DNA from: an uncultured Candidatus Peregrinibacteria bacterium
Lineage (GTDB): Bacteria > Patescibacteriota > Gracilibacteria > Peribacterales > Peribacteraceae
Length of the DNA stretch: 64,000 nucleotides
Reading direction: 5' to 3'
Assembly: GCA_903825315.1 (NCBI GenBank)
Contig: CAIKAD010000001.1
Span: 1-64,000 of the forward strand
Shown: one piece after another, positions 41,518-49,160 of the stretch
Position numbering within the stretch: the stretch's first letter is position 1
How the letters are laid out: each line of letters opens with the position of its first letter
Position numbers and translations under genes: made by a program
Notes under the pieces: model-generated
Seen by the model: only the letters and a program-made list of their open reading frames with translations
Told to the model about the DNA's origin: nothing
Database searches by the model: none

Positions 41518-42762
41518 ATGGATCGCGCTTCTGTGAGTGTCCCTTCCCTGGCATCCCGGGCTGAGCATGAGGAATACCTCGGGGAGATCTTTTCCACGTC
41601 CCATACACGCCGGTTTCCTTGGATGAACGGCGGCATGGGGGTGGACCTTTCTAATGACACGCTTGTGAAGGCGGTGATGGCAGAAGGCGGTGCGGGCACA
41701 TTGAGCGCGTCTGCCGTAGGATTTAATGCGCGACGTGAACAGATATTGGCGGAACTGAGCCTGGAGCGTCGTGTGGAGTTGTTCCAACAGGCGAACCGCG
41801 ACGAGATCCTCCGGCAAATCCGTTCCGTGCGCGAGGCGTTCCCGTATGGCATTCTCTCCGTCAACATTCTGGTGCCGATGAACGATTTTGATTCGCTGGT
41901 GGAAGATATCGGATCATCGGGAGAGGTGGATCTCCTCTTTCCCGCGGCAGGATTGCCGCGCGGCCTCGCGAAGCAGATGGAGCAATATCCGCACATGCGG
42001 TATGCACCGCTCGTCTCCGGCCCGCGTGCGGCGCAGATCATGATGAGCGCGGCGGACAAGTCCGGAGGACGCCCCCCGGACGCGTTCTACGTGGAACTAC
42101 CGCAGTTTGCAGGGGGCCATCTTGGTGCGAAGGACGTGGAGGATGCCATGAATACCGAACCGGCCGATCCCGCGCATTTGGACGGGCCGCGGAAGTTTGA
42201 TGCGGAGGTTCTCATCCAGCAGATACGGGAAGTAGCCCGCGGCATTCCGCTCATTCTTGCCGGAGGAATTGCGTATGGTCAGGACATCAAACGTGCGCAC
42301 GACCTGGGCTACGACGGCGTTTCCATGGGGACGCGCCTGCTCCTCACGCAGGAGTCTGGCATGCCCAATCATCTCCTCGAAAAGTACTACCTCGACAGCC
42401 GCTACCGCGTTACCAAGACCATGACTAGCCCCGCGGGGCTGCCTTCCTCCATTGTGGAAGGACCGGTGCTACCGGTGCTCACGGAGGACGTGGTGCGGGA
42501 AATCCGTTCGCGCTGTGTTTCCTGCATTGGCCAGAAGCGCTGCCAATTCTTTAGGCCTGGTGGAGAGGAGCATTCGTACTGCATTGCCCGGCGCCTACCG
42601 GCGTCGCGGCGCGGCGAGGAAGGAGGCGTGCTCTTCACAGGATCCCGCTTGGAGGAGATGCGCAACGACACGCTCTACACGCTAGATGGCAAGCCCTACA
42701 TTCCCACGGCACAGGAGGCGATGTCCTTCGTTTTCAGCGGCATGCGGGGAAACGTGGAGTGA
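41518..42762 (+). CDS. Nitronate monooxygenase / NPD-family flavoprotein
   Basis: The 414-aa product is a TIM-barrel FMN protein of the 2-nitropropane dioxygenase/FabK-like family: WMNGGMGVDLSN near the start, ILAGGIAYGQDIKRAHDLGY and DGVSMGTRLLLTQES for phosphate binding. The C-terminal ~80 residues add a Cys cluster (CVSCIGQKRC ... YC) not typical of the family, perhaps a metal site. Substrate unknown. GTG 41479 would also be in frame; the ATG at 41518 is preferred. The last 60 nt are the left part of a 130-bp direct repeat found again at 44801. Confidence 0.83.
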   Translation: MDRASVSVPSLASRAEHEEYLGEIFSTSHTRRFPWMNGGMGVDLSNDTLVKAVMAEGGAGTLSASAVGFNARREQILAELSLERRVELFQQANRDEILRQIRSVREAFPYGILSVNILVPMNDFDSLVEDIGSSGEVDLLFPAAGLPRGLAKQMEQYPHMRYAPLVSGPRAAQIMMSAADKSGGRPPDAFYVELPQFAGGHLGAKDVEDAMNTEPADPAHLDGPRKFDAEVLIQQIREVARGIPLILAGGIAYGQDIKRAHDLGYDGVSMGTRLLLTQESGMPNHLLEKYYLDSRYRVTKTMTSPAGLPSSIVEGPVLPVLTEDVVREIRSRCVSCIGQKRCQFFRPGGEEHSYCIARRLPASRRGEEGGVLFTGSRLEEMRNDTLYTLDGKPYIPTAQEAMSFVFSGMRGNVE

Positions 42763-42830
42763 TTCATCTCCTCACCCACATGCCATTTCCGATGTTCTTC
42801 ACGCCGTCCGCGAGCTCTATCATGGTGAGT
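42701..42830. repeat. 130-bp direct repeat, left copy
   Basis: It aligns without gaps to 44801-44930, 2,100 bp away, with 14 mismatches (89 percent identity). It contains the 3' end of the NPD-like gene (intact here) and a decayed copy of the dprA 3' end (minus strand). It bounds the TPR glycosyltransferase gene on the left. Confidence 0.88.
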
Positions 42831-42891
42831 TGAGACTTCCTGGTGCAGGAACAAGGCAGAAGCGGAGCGCGTGATATACTCGATTAACTTC

Positions 42892-44742
42892 ATGGAATTT
42901 TATTCTGCCCTGCGACGGTACCGATGGCCGTTCCCCCTGCTTCTTGCGGGCTTGGCCTTTCTTGTCTTTCTGCTCTATATTCCTGCGCTTTACGATGACT
43001 TCGTGGGTATTGATGACGGGTTACTGGTCACGGGAAATGCTGCAGTACAGCAGCTGAGCATCTCCTCCCTTTTTCACGTGTTCACGTCCTATGATCCGGA
43101 ACTCTATATTCCTCTCACTTTTGTAAGCTATCAGATCGAGCATGCAATTTTTGGGCTGTCACCTTTTATTTTCCATTTCACGAACGTTCTCCTGCATGTT
43201 GTGTCGACACTGCTTGTGTGTATCTGCGCTCTCTCCCTTTCCCGCGGACGGAAGAGTGTTGCCTTGGTGTGCGCGGTTCTCTTTGCTGTGCATCCCCTCC
43301 AGGTTCAGATTGTGTCCTGGGTATCCGCCCGTAAAGATCTCCTGTCGGGTTGTTTCTTCCTCGCATCTCTTGCGGTCTATCTCCATCAGGGGCGGGAGCG
43401 GTTCAATCGTTTATGGATCGGAAGCTTGGCACTGTTTTTCCTTGGTCTTCTTGCAAAGGTGACAGTTGCTCCACTCCCCGCCATTCTCTTTCTCGCGGAT
43501 TGGAGGGAGGGGAAACATTGGAGGGAAAATGTGCTTTCCGTTGTCCCATTTTTCTTGCTGAGCGCCGTGTTCCTCCTGATTGCCGTCATAGGAAAACGCG
43601 CGCATATAGGTATCCTGACACTGGCGCAGCAAGGTTTTCTCTTTGGTAAAAGCTTAGCCTTTGCCCTGTGGAAGCTGCTGCTCCCGATTCGTTTGTCCGT
43701 ATTCTACCATCAGGCAACGCCGATGACGCTTGCTTCGTGGGAATTCCTCCTTCCAGCTGCGATTTTTGTCGTCTTCGTTGCCTTCATTGTCCTTGCCTGG
43801 TCCAGGGATTGGCGGACTCCCGTATTCGCGTTATCTTTCTTCCTTCTGACATTCCTGCCCACTGTTGGCGCATTCACCAAGGACCACTGGATCTTCTTCT
43901 TTTCGGACCGTTATGCTTACCTTCCCTCTATCGGTGTGTTCTTTCTGATCGCCATTGTGTGGGGCGATCTTCTCGAGTACGGCGGCGCGGCGGCGCGGCG
44001 GGTCTCTTTCCTGGCGCTCACTGCGCTCATTGCAACGTATGGAACGCTAACACTGTTACAGGAGCGGACGTGGCAGTCATCGGAGGCACTCTTCAGGAAT
44101 GCTATCGCTGTCACGCCCTCTTCTTCTCTAGCTTACGCGGAGCTCGGCATGGAGCTGCTGAGGCAGGAGAGGAATGACGAGGCTGAGGCAGCTTTGCGGA
44201 AGGCGATCGTCCTCGACCCTCTCAATGCAGCCCCGCTCACGAGACTCGGGGAGCGGTACAAGAATCAGGGGAGGTTGCCGGAGGCGGAGCAGCTGCTCCG
44301 TACTGCAGTGAAACTTACGGAGGACATACCCATCTATTCCATGCTGGACTTCGCGCCGTATTACCACCTGGGGGAGATCCTGATTGCCAAGGGGCAAACG
44401 GAAAAAGGTCTTGGGGAATTCCGCCGCGCAGTAGAGCGCGGTCCGGGTTTTGCGGAAACGCACTACAATCTCGCTCTCAAATCAGAGCAATTTGGGCTGC
44501 TTGAGAAGGCAAAGATTGAGTACGAGCGTGCCATTGCCCTCTACGACATTCCGACAGCTGAGCAGCTCAGCGCGTATTATCGTTATGCCGGGATCCTCGA
44601 GAGCCAGGGATTTACGCTGCAGGCGGCGGAACAACTTCGACACATAGTTGCCATTCGTCCTTTGTACAAGGATGCAGAGGCACGTCTGCAACGACTTGAA
44701 CGGTTGCTCGGGGCATCGAATGGCAGCGGCAGGCGGCAGTGA
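42892..44742 (+). CDS. GT-C type membrane glycosyltransferase with TPR repeats (TMTC-like)
   Basis: The ~616-aa product has about ten membrane helices in its first ~390 residues, with an early acidic DDFVGIDDG loop (GT-C style) and CAVLFAVHPLQVQIVSWVSA, typical of TMTC/DUF1736-type O-mannosyltransferases. The C-terminal ~210 residues hold TPR units (YAELGMELLRQERNDEAEAA; YNLALKSEQFGLLEKAKIEY). It likely transfers a lipid-linked sugar to exported proteins. TATACT with an upstream TG (extended -10) lies 11 nt before the ATG at 42892; GTG 42871 is less likely. The gene sits between 130-bp direct repeats. Confidence 0.83.
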   Translation: MEFYSALRRYRWPFPLLLAGLAFLVFLLYIPALYDDFVGIDDGLLVTGNAAVQQLSISSLFHVFTSYDPELYIPLTFVSYQIEHAIFGLSPFIFHFTNVLLHVVSTLLVCICALSLSRGRKSVALVCAVLFAVHPLQVQIVSWVSARKDLLSGCFFLASLAVYLHQGRERFNRLWIGSLALFFLGLLAKVTVAPLPAILFLADWREGKHWRENVLSVVPFFLLSAVFLLIAVIGKRAHIGILTLAQQGFLFGKSLAFALWKLLLPIRLSVFYHQATPMTLASWEFLLPAAIFVVFVAFIVLAWSRDWRTPVFALSFFLLTFLPTVGAFTKDHWIFFFSDRYAYLPSIGVFFLIAIVWGDLLEYGGAAARRVSFLALTALIATYGTLTLLQERTWQSSEALFRNAIAVTPSSSLAYAELGMELLRQERNDEAEAALRKAIVLDPLNAAPLTRLGERYKNQGRLPEAEQLLRTAVKLTEDIPIYSMLDFAPYYHLGEILIAKGQTEKGLGEFRRAVERGPGFAETHYNLALKSEQFGLLEKAKIEYERAIALYDIPTAEQLSAYYRYAGILESQGFTLQAAEQLRHIVAIRPLYKDAEARLQRLERLLGASNGSGRRQ

Positions 44743-44800
44743 ATGAATAGTTCATGTATTGTTTTTGAATCTGCTCTTCTTACATCTCATCCTTGAAATA

Positions 44801-44930
44801 TTCCCACTGCAAAGGAGGCGGTGTCCTTTGTGTTCAAGGGCATGCAGGGGAACATGGAGTGATTCACCTCCTCACCCACATGCCATTTCCGATGTTCTTC
44901 ACGCCGTCCGCGAGCTCCATCAAAGTGAGT
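44801..44930. repeat. 130-bp direct repeat, right copy
   Basis: Matches 42701-42830 at 116 of 130 positions. Here the dprA 3' end is the functional part, while the plus-strand part is a remnant of the NPD gene end (it still reads SFVFKGMQGNME then a stop). It bounds the TPR glycosyltransferase gene on the right. Confidence 0.88.
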
Positions 44931-45949
44931 GCGGCGTTGATTCTTCCTGCTTCCAAGCCCGACTTTTCGACAAGCGTATCGATATCCTGCGGCATGGTTG
45001 TGAGGAGTGCGTAGAGTATTTTCTCGTCGGGACTATCAGGTATGAATGTGACGGCGCTCGATTGCTCCGATGCAATGACGCCGATCGTGCGGAGCACGGA
45101 TGCCGGGTCTGTCGCAAGCTGTGCATGACCGCGAGCGATAAGTGCATGGCATCCTACATAGTTGGGATCGAAAACCTGGCCGGGAACAGCAAAGACGTCG
45201 CGTCCGTCTTCCAGCGCAAACTCTGCTGTAAGAAGCGCGCCGCTTCCCTCCGGCGCTTCCAGCACGACGGTGCCGAGCGAGAGTCCCGCGATGATCCGGT
45301 TGCGTGCGACGAACGTGTATTTGTCCGGGTTCCACGTGAGCGGAAATTCCGAAAGCAGCAGTCCACCCTTCCCAACAATCTCGTCCGCAAGCCTCCGGTT
45401 CTCTTCGGGATATATCATGCCCAGGCCGTGACCGAGAACGGCCACGGTCTTTCCTCCTCCTGCGAGCGTTTCCTCCGCAACCGTGGCATCAATCCCGCGC
45501 GCGAGGCCGCTCACAGTAACCACGCCCGCTGCGACGAACCTGGGAACGAAGTGCAGCACAACGCGCCGGCCATAGGAACTCATCTCCCGTGTGCCGACCA
45601 TTCCGATGCAGGGTTGGTCGAGGATGGAAAGATCTCCTTTTGCATAGAGGAACGGCGGTGGGTCGGCGATCTGTTTGAGGCGAGCCGGATAGTCTTCCTC
45701 TGCGAGCGTGAGGAACCGGATGTCTTTCTCATCGAGCGCCCTGGCGTAACGTTCCGCGTTGAACTCCCTGGCACGGGGGAGGGAATTCTGGATTGTTTCC
45801 GCGCGGCACCCCAGTTCTTGTAACAACTGTTCATCCAAATGCTTCGTCGCTTCTTCCAGCGATCCGTAGGCATGCTGGATCGCTTCGAGGCGTTCCTTTG
45901 TGAGGAGGTGGAGAGAAGACCAGAGGAGGTCGGTAGGGGACGGAGACAT
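44864..45949 (-). CDS. dprA: DNA processing protein DprA
   Basis: The 361-aa product has the DprA Rossmann core (GMVGTREMSSYGRRVVLHFV; SGLARGIDATVAEETLAGGG; PEGSGALLTAEFALEDGR) after a small N-terminal domain, and a C-terminal winged-helix-like DML1 domain (LVEKSGLEAGRINAALTLME). DprA binds incoming single-stranded DNA and loads RecA during natural transformation. The ATG at 45949 lies 8 nt after TAGACT (minus strand); the frame is open to 46111 but that part is not conserved. It is convergent with the TPR glycosyltransferase. Confidence 0.93.
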   Translation of the reverse strand: MSPSPTDLLWSSLHLLTKERLEAIQHAYGSLEEATKHLDEQLLQELGCRAETIQNSLPRAREFNAERYARALDEKDIRFLTLAEEDYPARLKQIADPPPFLYAKGDLSILDQPCIGMVGTREMSSYGRRVVLHFVPRFVAAGVVTVSGLARGIDATVAEETLAGGGKTVAVLGHGLGMIYPEENRRLADEIVGKGGLLLSEFPLTWNPDKYTFVARNRIIAGLSLGTVVLEAPEGSGALLTAEFALEDGRDVFAVPGQVFDPNYVGCHALIARGHAQLATDPASVLRTIGVIASEQSSAVTFIPDSPDEKILYALLTTMPQDIDTLVEKSGLEAGRINAALTLMELADGVKNIGNGMWVRR

Positions 45950-46115
45950 AGGGAGAGAGTCTAACGGCTCGAAAACTGGCTTTTGTAGGGAATCGAAAAA
46001 GATGTCGACAGCGCAAAATCGAACTGATAACCTTTGAGCCCACGCAGAGCTGATTTGGAGACGTTCTATGCCCGCGTGGAACCCCCCGTTTTTTCGCACG
46101 TTATCCCACACGCAA

Positions 46116-46190
46116 GCCGCCCTAGCTCAGTGGTAGAGCATCGGTATCGTAAACCGAGGGTCTCGGGTTCAAATCCCGAGGGCGGCTCCA
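46116..46190 (+). tRNA. tRNA-Thr, anticodon CGT
   Basis: The acceptor stem is GCCGCCC/GGGCGGC, the D arm AGCTCAGTGGTAGAGC, the anticodon loop ATCGTAA with anticodon CGT (codon ACG), and the T arm CTCGGGTTCAAATCCCGAG. The discriminator base T is followed by an encoded CCA. The cloverleaf is complete, 75 nt. Confidence 0.96.
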
Positions 46191-46198
46191 TCCGTCTT

Positions 46199-46308
46199 CG
46201 TTCGATTCGCTTCGCTCATCGAACTACGCCGGGATGTATCCGGCAGTAATTAATAGTGGAAGAGCGGGATGCCCCGGCGTAGTCGAGCGTAGCGAGACGA
46301 AGCCGGGC
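46199..46308. repeat. REP-like doublet next to tRNA-Thr
   Basis: Two related elements lie in inverted orientation. The right one (46272-46308) is CCCCGGCGTAGTCGAGCGTA and onward, closed by CCCGGC/GCCGGG. The left one (46199-46234), read on the minus strand, begins CCCGGCGTAGTTCGATGAGC and has a TTCGAT/ATCGAA stem. The spacer is ~40 nt. The design resembles REPIN doublets. Confidence 0.6.
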
Positions 46309-46314
46309 TATACT
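46309..46314 (+). promoter_or_regulatory. -10 box of the GIY-YIG gene within the REP-like element
   Basis: TATACT directly follows the CCGGGC end of the REP-like element and precedes the ATG at 46321 by 6 nt. The element thus appears to carry the promoter of the gene. Confidence 0.45.
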
Positions 46315-46320
46315 ACATTC

Positions 46321-46560
46321 ATGCATACAGTCTATCTGCTGCGATCCATTTCCCAGCCAGAACACATCTACGTCGGCATTACTGACAATCTCGACCGAAG
46401 ATTATCCGAACATAATGACGGAAAGAGCATTCATACGAACAAGTTCCGACCATGGAAACTCATGACGAGCATCGCGTTCGACGAAAAGGGAAAGGCAGAG
46501 GCATTTGAACGGTACTTGAAATCCCATTCTGGTCGAGCTTTCGCAAAGAAACATCTATAG
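46321..46560 (+). CDS. GIY-YIG family endonuclease-like protein
   Basis: The 79-aa product is a stand-alone GIY-YIG domain of the YhbQ/UPF0213-like type: VYLLRS, then IYVGITDNLDRRLSEHNDG and FERYLKSHSGRAFAKKHL. The conserved Tyr, Arg and Glu positions are present. The cellular role of single-domain members is unclear; some are linked to DNA repair or mobile elements. The ATG at 46321 is chosen because TATACT lies 6 nt upstream and the conserved N-terminus begins here; the longer frame from 46234 is repeat-encoded. Confidence 0.88.
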   Translation: MHTVYLLRSISQPEHIYVGITDNLDRRLSEHNDGKSIHTNKFRPWKLMTSIAFDEKGKAEAFERYLKSHSGRAFAKKHL

Positions 46561-46590
46561 CCAATCATCATACGGCTCCTCATAAAAATC

Positions 46591-47058
46591 TTACTGTTTG
46601 TTTTCACCTGTTTCCGGTCCCCAACCGGGCGGATATTGCATGACGTGCAGGCTGTAACCCGGCGCTTTTGTGCCGATCAAGGTTGGCGGCGAACCGGTAC
46701 ATTCCCGCATTTCCATCCCTTCTCTTGTGCAATTGATGATCTTGAAGTTCTCGAAATGGCAGCGGACGAAATCGACATGCTCAAGATAGATATTTTCGAA
46801 TGTTGTGTTCGTAAAGGTGCAATTCTCAAAAAGAGAGCAGTTCATACTTCCACCGGCAATGCGGACATCGGTGAACTTTCCTCCTTTCCATAAACTATCA
46901 AGAATATCTCCCTCATTTAAATAGAATTCGCCCGTGATGCTTGGTTTGCCCCAAACGGCATCAAGATACTCCATTATTGGCAAGTATAGAGAGAAAGTTC
47001 TGTAGTCTGCAAAGCTCAAACTTGGCATTGTGCCTTTGTTTCCGCTGTATGGGTTCAT
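46591..47058 (-). CDS. Pentapeptide-repeat protein
   Basis: The 155-aa product contains tandem A(D/N)LXX-like units in CSLFENCTFTNTTFENIYLE and HVDFVRCHFENF, which form a right-handed quadrilateral beta helix. Phe at the central position and Cys/Asn at the outer positions are visible. Function of such proteins varies (some bind DNA gyrase); none is suggested by context. It lies convergent to the GIY-YIG gene. No signal peptide. Confidence 0.75.
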   Translation of the reverse strand: MNPYSGNKGTMPSLSFADYRTFSLYLPIMEYLDAVWGKPSITGEFYLNEGDILDSLWKGGKFTDVRIAGGSMNCSLFENCTFTNTTFENIYLEHVDFVRCHFENFKIINCTREGMEMRECTGSPPTLIGTKAPGYSLHVMQYPPGWGPETGENKQ

Positions 47059-47180
47059 GAATGTATCAGGTTGCCAGCTTCCCTTGCGGCTCCTCCTCGA
47101 TCGTGATGCCGACTGGTCTTCCTGCGATCGGGAAAGGATGGATGGCGGTTAGATGACAGAACGGTGTATCCTCGTAGACC

Positions 47181-48275
47181 ATGCCTGAATCCTGTGACCG
47201 GCCTCCACTCCCATTCCTTCCTGCGCTGATCGTGCGGGCGGGGCGGAGCGTGATCGCGCGTCCCCGGGAATTGTTGATCATTGCCCTTGCTTTCGGTTCC
47301 CTCGCGGCGGTCAACGACATGTTCTATGGCGCAGCGCTCGATTCTCTCCGCGAGCGCATTTTATCAACAGCCGTTGGTGCAGGCGGGGGATTTTCGCACG
47401 GCGCTTCTGTGTACTTGGGGGAACGTCTCCCCATGCAGCTTGCGACGTTGCTGGGGCCGGAGGAGCAAAGCTTTGCCCGGACCCTCTCGCTCCGGTTCAC
47501 GTTCCTCACGGCGCCGTTCGATCTCTTCCATGCCGTCGCACTTTCTCTGCTCCTTCTTAGTGCTGCGCTCTGTTTCCTCTCCCTCTTCTTGCACAGGAGC
47601 GCATTGCGGGAAACGAGTGATGTACTTTCTACACGCTTGCTTCCCCTTCTCTGGTTCTGTGCTCTCTTTGTCCTGCGGACGTTCCTGTGGGTGCCGCTCA
47701 TCGGAATTCTGCTGGGGCAGTTCCTGTTTGCGGAGTACGGGGAAACACTGATTGCGCTGGAGATGACGGGGTTTGTGATCTTCCTTTCCCTCGCCCCGCG
47801 TTATGCACTCGCGCCGCTCTTTATCGTGGAAGGAGAAACGCCACTCCGGAGTATGCGCAGGAGTGAGGAGCAGACACGGGGATACCGCTGGGAGTGTATT
47901 GCGAATCTCTCGCTCATCGTTCTTCCGTTGACGGGATTGTGTATTCTCCTTTCCTATCTTCTGCCGGCATCCTTCGCGTTTTCACAGGTTCTTTTGCCGA
48001 TCATCACTGCCTTGCTGACACAAGCTGTCCTCATTGCAGGCGTTGCGGTATATGTGGAACTTGGGAAAACGGTGACCGAAACATCCGTCCCGTCCGCTCT
48101 AGCCGTCCTGGCGACGCAGGAGAGAGGTCAGCTCAAGAAACCGTCACCGGTCAATACCGGAGGCGATGCGGATGATCTTCCCGAACACGTCGGGCTTGAG
48201 GGAGGCTCCACCAATCAACCCGCCATCCACCCTTCGCTTCGCTCAGGGCAAGCGTCTACGGCTGGCATTACATGA
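47181..48275 (+). CDS. Multi-pass membrane protein, unknown function
   Basis: The 364-aa product has about six to seven membrane helices, including LLIIALAFGSLAAVNDMFYG, FHAVALSLLLLSAALCFLSL, VPLIGILLGQFLFAEYG, and LPLTGLCILLSYLLPASFAF. No family is recognised. The C-terminal ~40 residues (from KKPSPVNTGGDADDLPEHVG) are encoded antisense to a tpiA remnant and a CTCAGGGCA element, so the original C-terminus has probably been replaced. Confidence 0.7.
   Translation: MPESCDRPPLPFLPALIVRAGRSVIARPRELLIIALAFGSLAAVNDMFYGAALDSLRERILSTAVGAGGGFSHGASVYLGERLPMQLATLLGPEEQSFARTLSLRFTFLTAPFDLFHAVALSLLLLSAALCFLSLFLHRSALRETSDVLSTRLLPLLWFCALFVLRTFLWVPLIGILLGQFLFAEYGETLIALEMTGFVIFLSLAPRYALAPLFIVEGETPLRSMRRSEEQTRGYRWECIANLSLIVLPLTGLCILLSYLLPASFAFSQVLLPIITALLTQAVLIAGVAVYVELGKTVTETSVPSALAVLATQERGQLKKPSPVNTGGDADDLPEHVGLEGGSTNQPAIHPSLRSGQASTAGIT
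48144..48231 (-). pseudogene. 3' remnant of a second tpiA copy
   Basis: On the minus strand the stretch reads VDGGLIGGASLKPDVFGKII then RIASGIDR and a stop. The intact TpiA ends VDGGLVGGASLNPTAFAAII RSAIEH. The remnant covers only the last ~28 codons, lies directly downstream of tpiA in the same direction and begins exactly at a CTCAGGGCA-type element. It overlaps the 3' end of the membrane-protein gene in antisense. Confidence 0.75.
48230..48254 (+). repeat. Dispersed CTCAGGGCA element at a duplication breakpoint
   Basis: CCCTTCGCTTCGCTCAGGGC followed by AAGCG is related to 4027-4050. It separates the tpiA remnant from the 3' end of intact tpiA. Confidence 0.55.
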
Positions 48276-49085
48276 TCAGTGTTCGATAGCAGATCGAATG
48301 ATTGCCGCAAAAGCGGTCGGATTCAACGAAGCTCCACCGACGAGGCCGCCATCCACATCAGGTTGGCCGAGCAATTCTTTCGCGTTCTCTTCATTCATTG
48401 ATCCTCCATAGATGATGCGGATCGTATCCTTCCGCTCTTGAGGAAGTAGCGAGCGAATAAAAGCGTGCATTTCCTGTGCCTGTTGCGGCGTAGCGTTCCT
48501 TCCCGTCCCGATCGCCCACACCGGTTCATAGGCAAGCGTGAAAGAGAAACCTAACGGTTTCTCTCTCACGGGCTCTCTTTTCCCTTTATGGTGTCCTCCA
48601 GCCGCGGGGCCCGCGAGACCCGCGGCTTCGGACGACTTATTTGATTGGAGATAATTGATCACGTATCGGACCTGCCTCTCCACTACTTCTTTCGCTTTTC
48701 CTTGTTCACGTTCCTCCAGCGTTTCGCCCACGCAGACGATGGGTTCGATGTCTGCATCGAGGGCGGCCTGCACCTGTGCGGCGACATCGGCATCCGTCTC
48801 GCCGTGGAATTTCCGCCGGTCGCTGTGGCCGCAGAGGACGTAGAGGCAACCGGCGCTTGCAATCATCTGCATGCTTACGTCACCCGTAAAGGCGCCACAC
48901 TCCTCCGGCCTCCCGCACTGCGCGCCAACATTCACTTCCGCGTCGATACAGTGCTGCAGGTCCAGGAACGTGGGAAAGACAACGACATCGACGTCCGGGT
49001 GTGGTTGGAAAGGAGAGTCCTTCGCGTCCCAGCCGTCGGGGGCGGGGTTCATTTTCCAGTTGGCGGCGATGAGAGGGCGGCGCAT
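48276..49085 (-). CDS. tpiA: Triosephosphate isomerase with in-frame palindromic insert
   Basis: The 269-aa product interconverts dihydroxyacetone phosphate and glyceraldehyde 3-phosphate. Present are AANWKMNP with the catalytic Lys, CGHSDRRKFHGE with the catalytic His (Ser-Asp replaces the usual Ser-Glu), AYEPVWAIGTG with the catalytic Glu, and IYGGSMNEEN for phosphate binding. An extra ~30 residues (about 150-181, AAGLAGPAAGGHHKGKREPV) lie before the catalytic-Glu strand and are encoded by two perfect hairpins. The insert falls in a surface loop region, so activity is probably kept. Confidence 0.94.
   Translation of the reverse strand: MRRPLIAANWKMNPAPDGWDAKDSPFQPHPDVDVVVFPTFLDLQHCIDAEVNVGAQCGRPEECGAFTGDVSMQMIASAGCLYVLCGHSDRRKFHGETDADVAAQVQAALDADIEPIVCVGETLEEREQGKAKEVVERQVRYVINYLQSNKSSEAAGLAGPAAGGHHKGKREPVREKPLGFSFTLAYEPVWAIGTGRNATPQQAQEMHAFIRSLLPQERKDTIRIIYGGSMNEENAKELLGQPDVDGGLVGGASLNPTAFAAIIRSAIEH
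48544..48627. repeat. Two perfect hairpins inserted in the tpiA coding region
   Basis: GAGAAACC/GGTTTCTC (48544-48551 and 48556-48563) and AGCCGCGGG/CCCGCGGCT (48600-48608 and 48619-48627) are 8- and 9-bp perfect stems. Together they encode the extra loop of TpiA in frame. Confidence 0.7.
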
Positions 49086-49160
49086 AGTTCGGTGGGACTC
49101 ACTACAAGTGGAGACAGGATAGCATGCATGGGATGTCTCGGTGAGGCGTCCTTACAACTG

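Noticed and set aside
42701-44930. Classical transposon or insertion sequence around the TPR glycosyltransferase
   Set aside because: No transposase and no terminal inverted repeats; the flanks are long direct copies of a gene junction, which fits recombination rather than transposition.
47066-47320. 84-codon minus-strand frame before the membrane protein gene
   Set aside because: It overlaps the start of the plus-strand membrane protein and has no recognisable features.
48166-48411. 81-codon plus-strand frame across the tpiA end
   Set aside because: It is antisense to tpiA and its remnant and crosses the dispersed element; no independent support.
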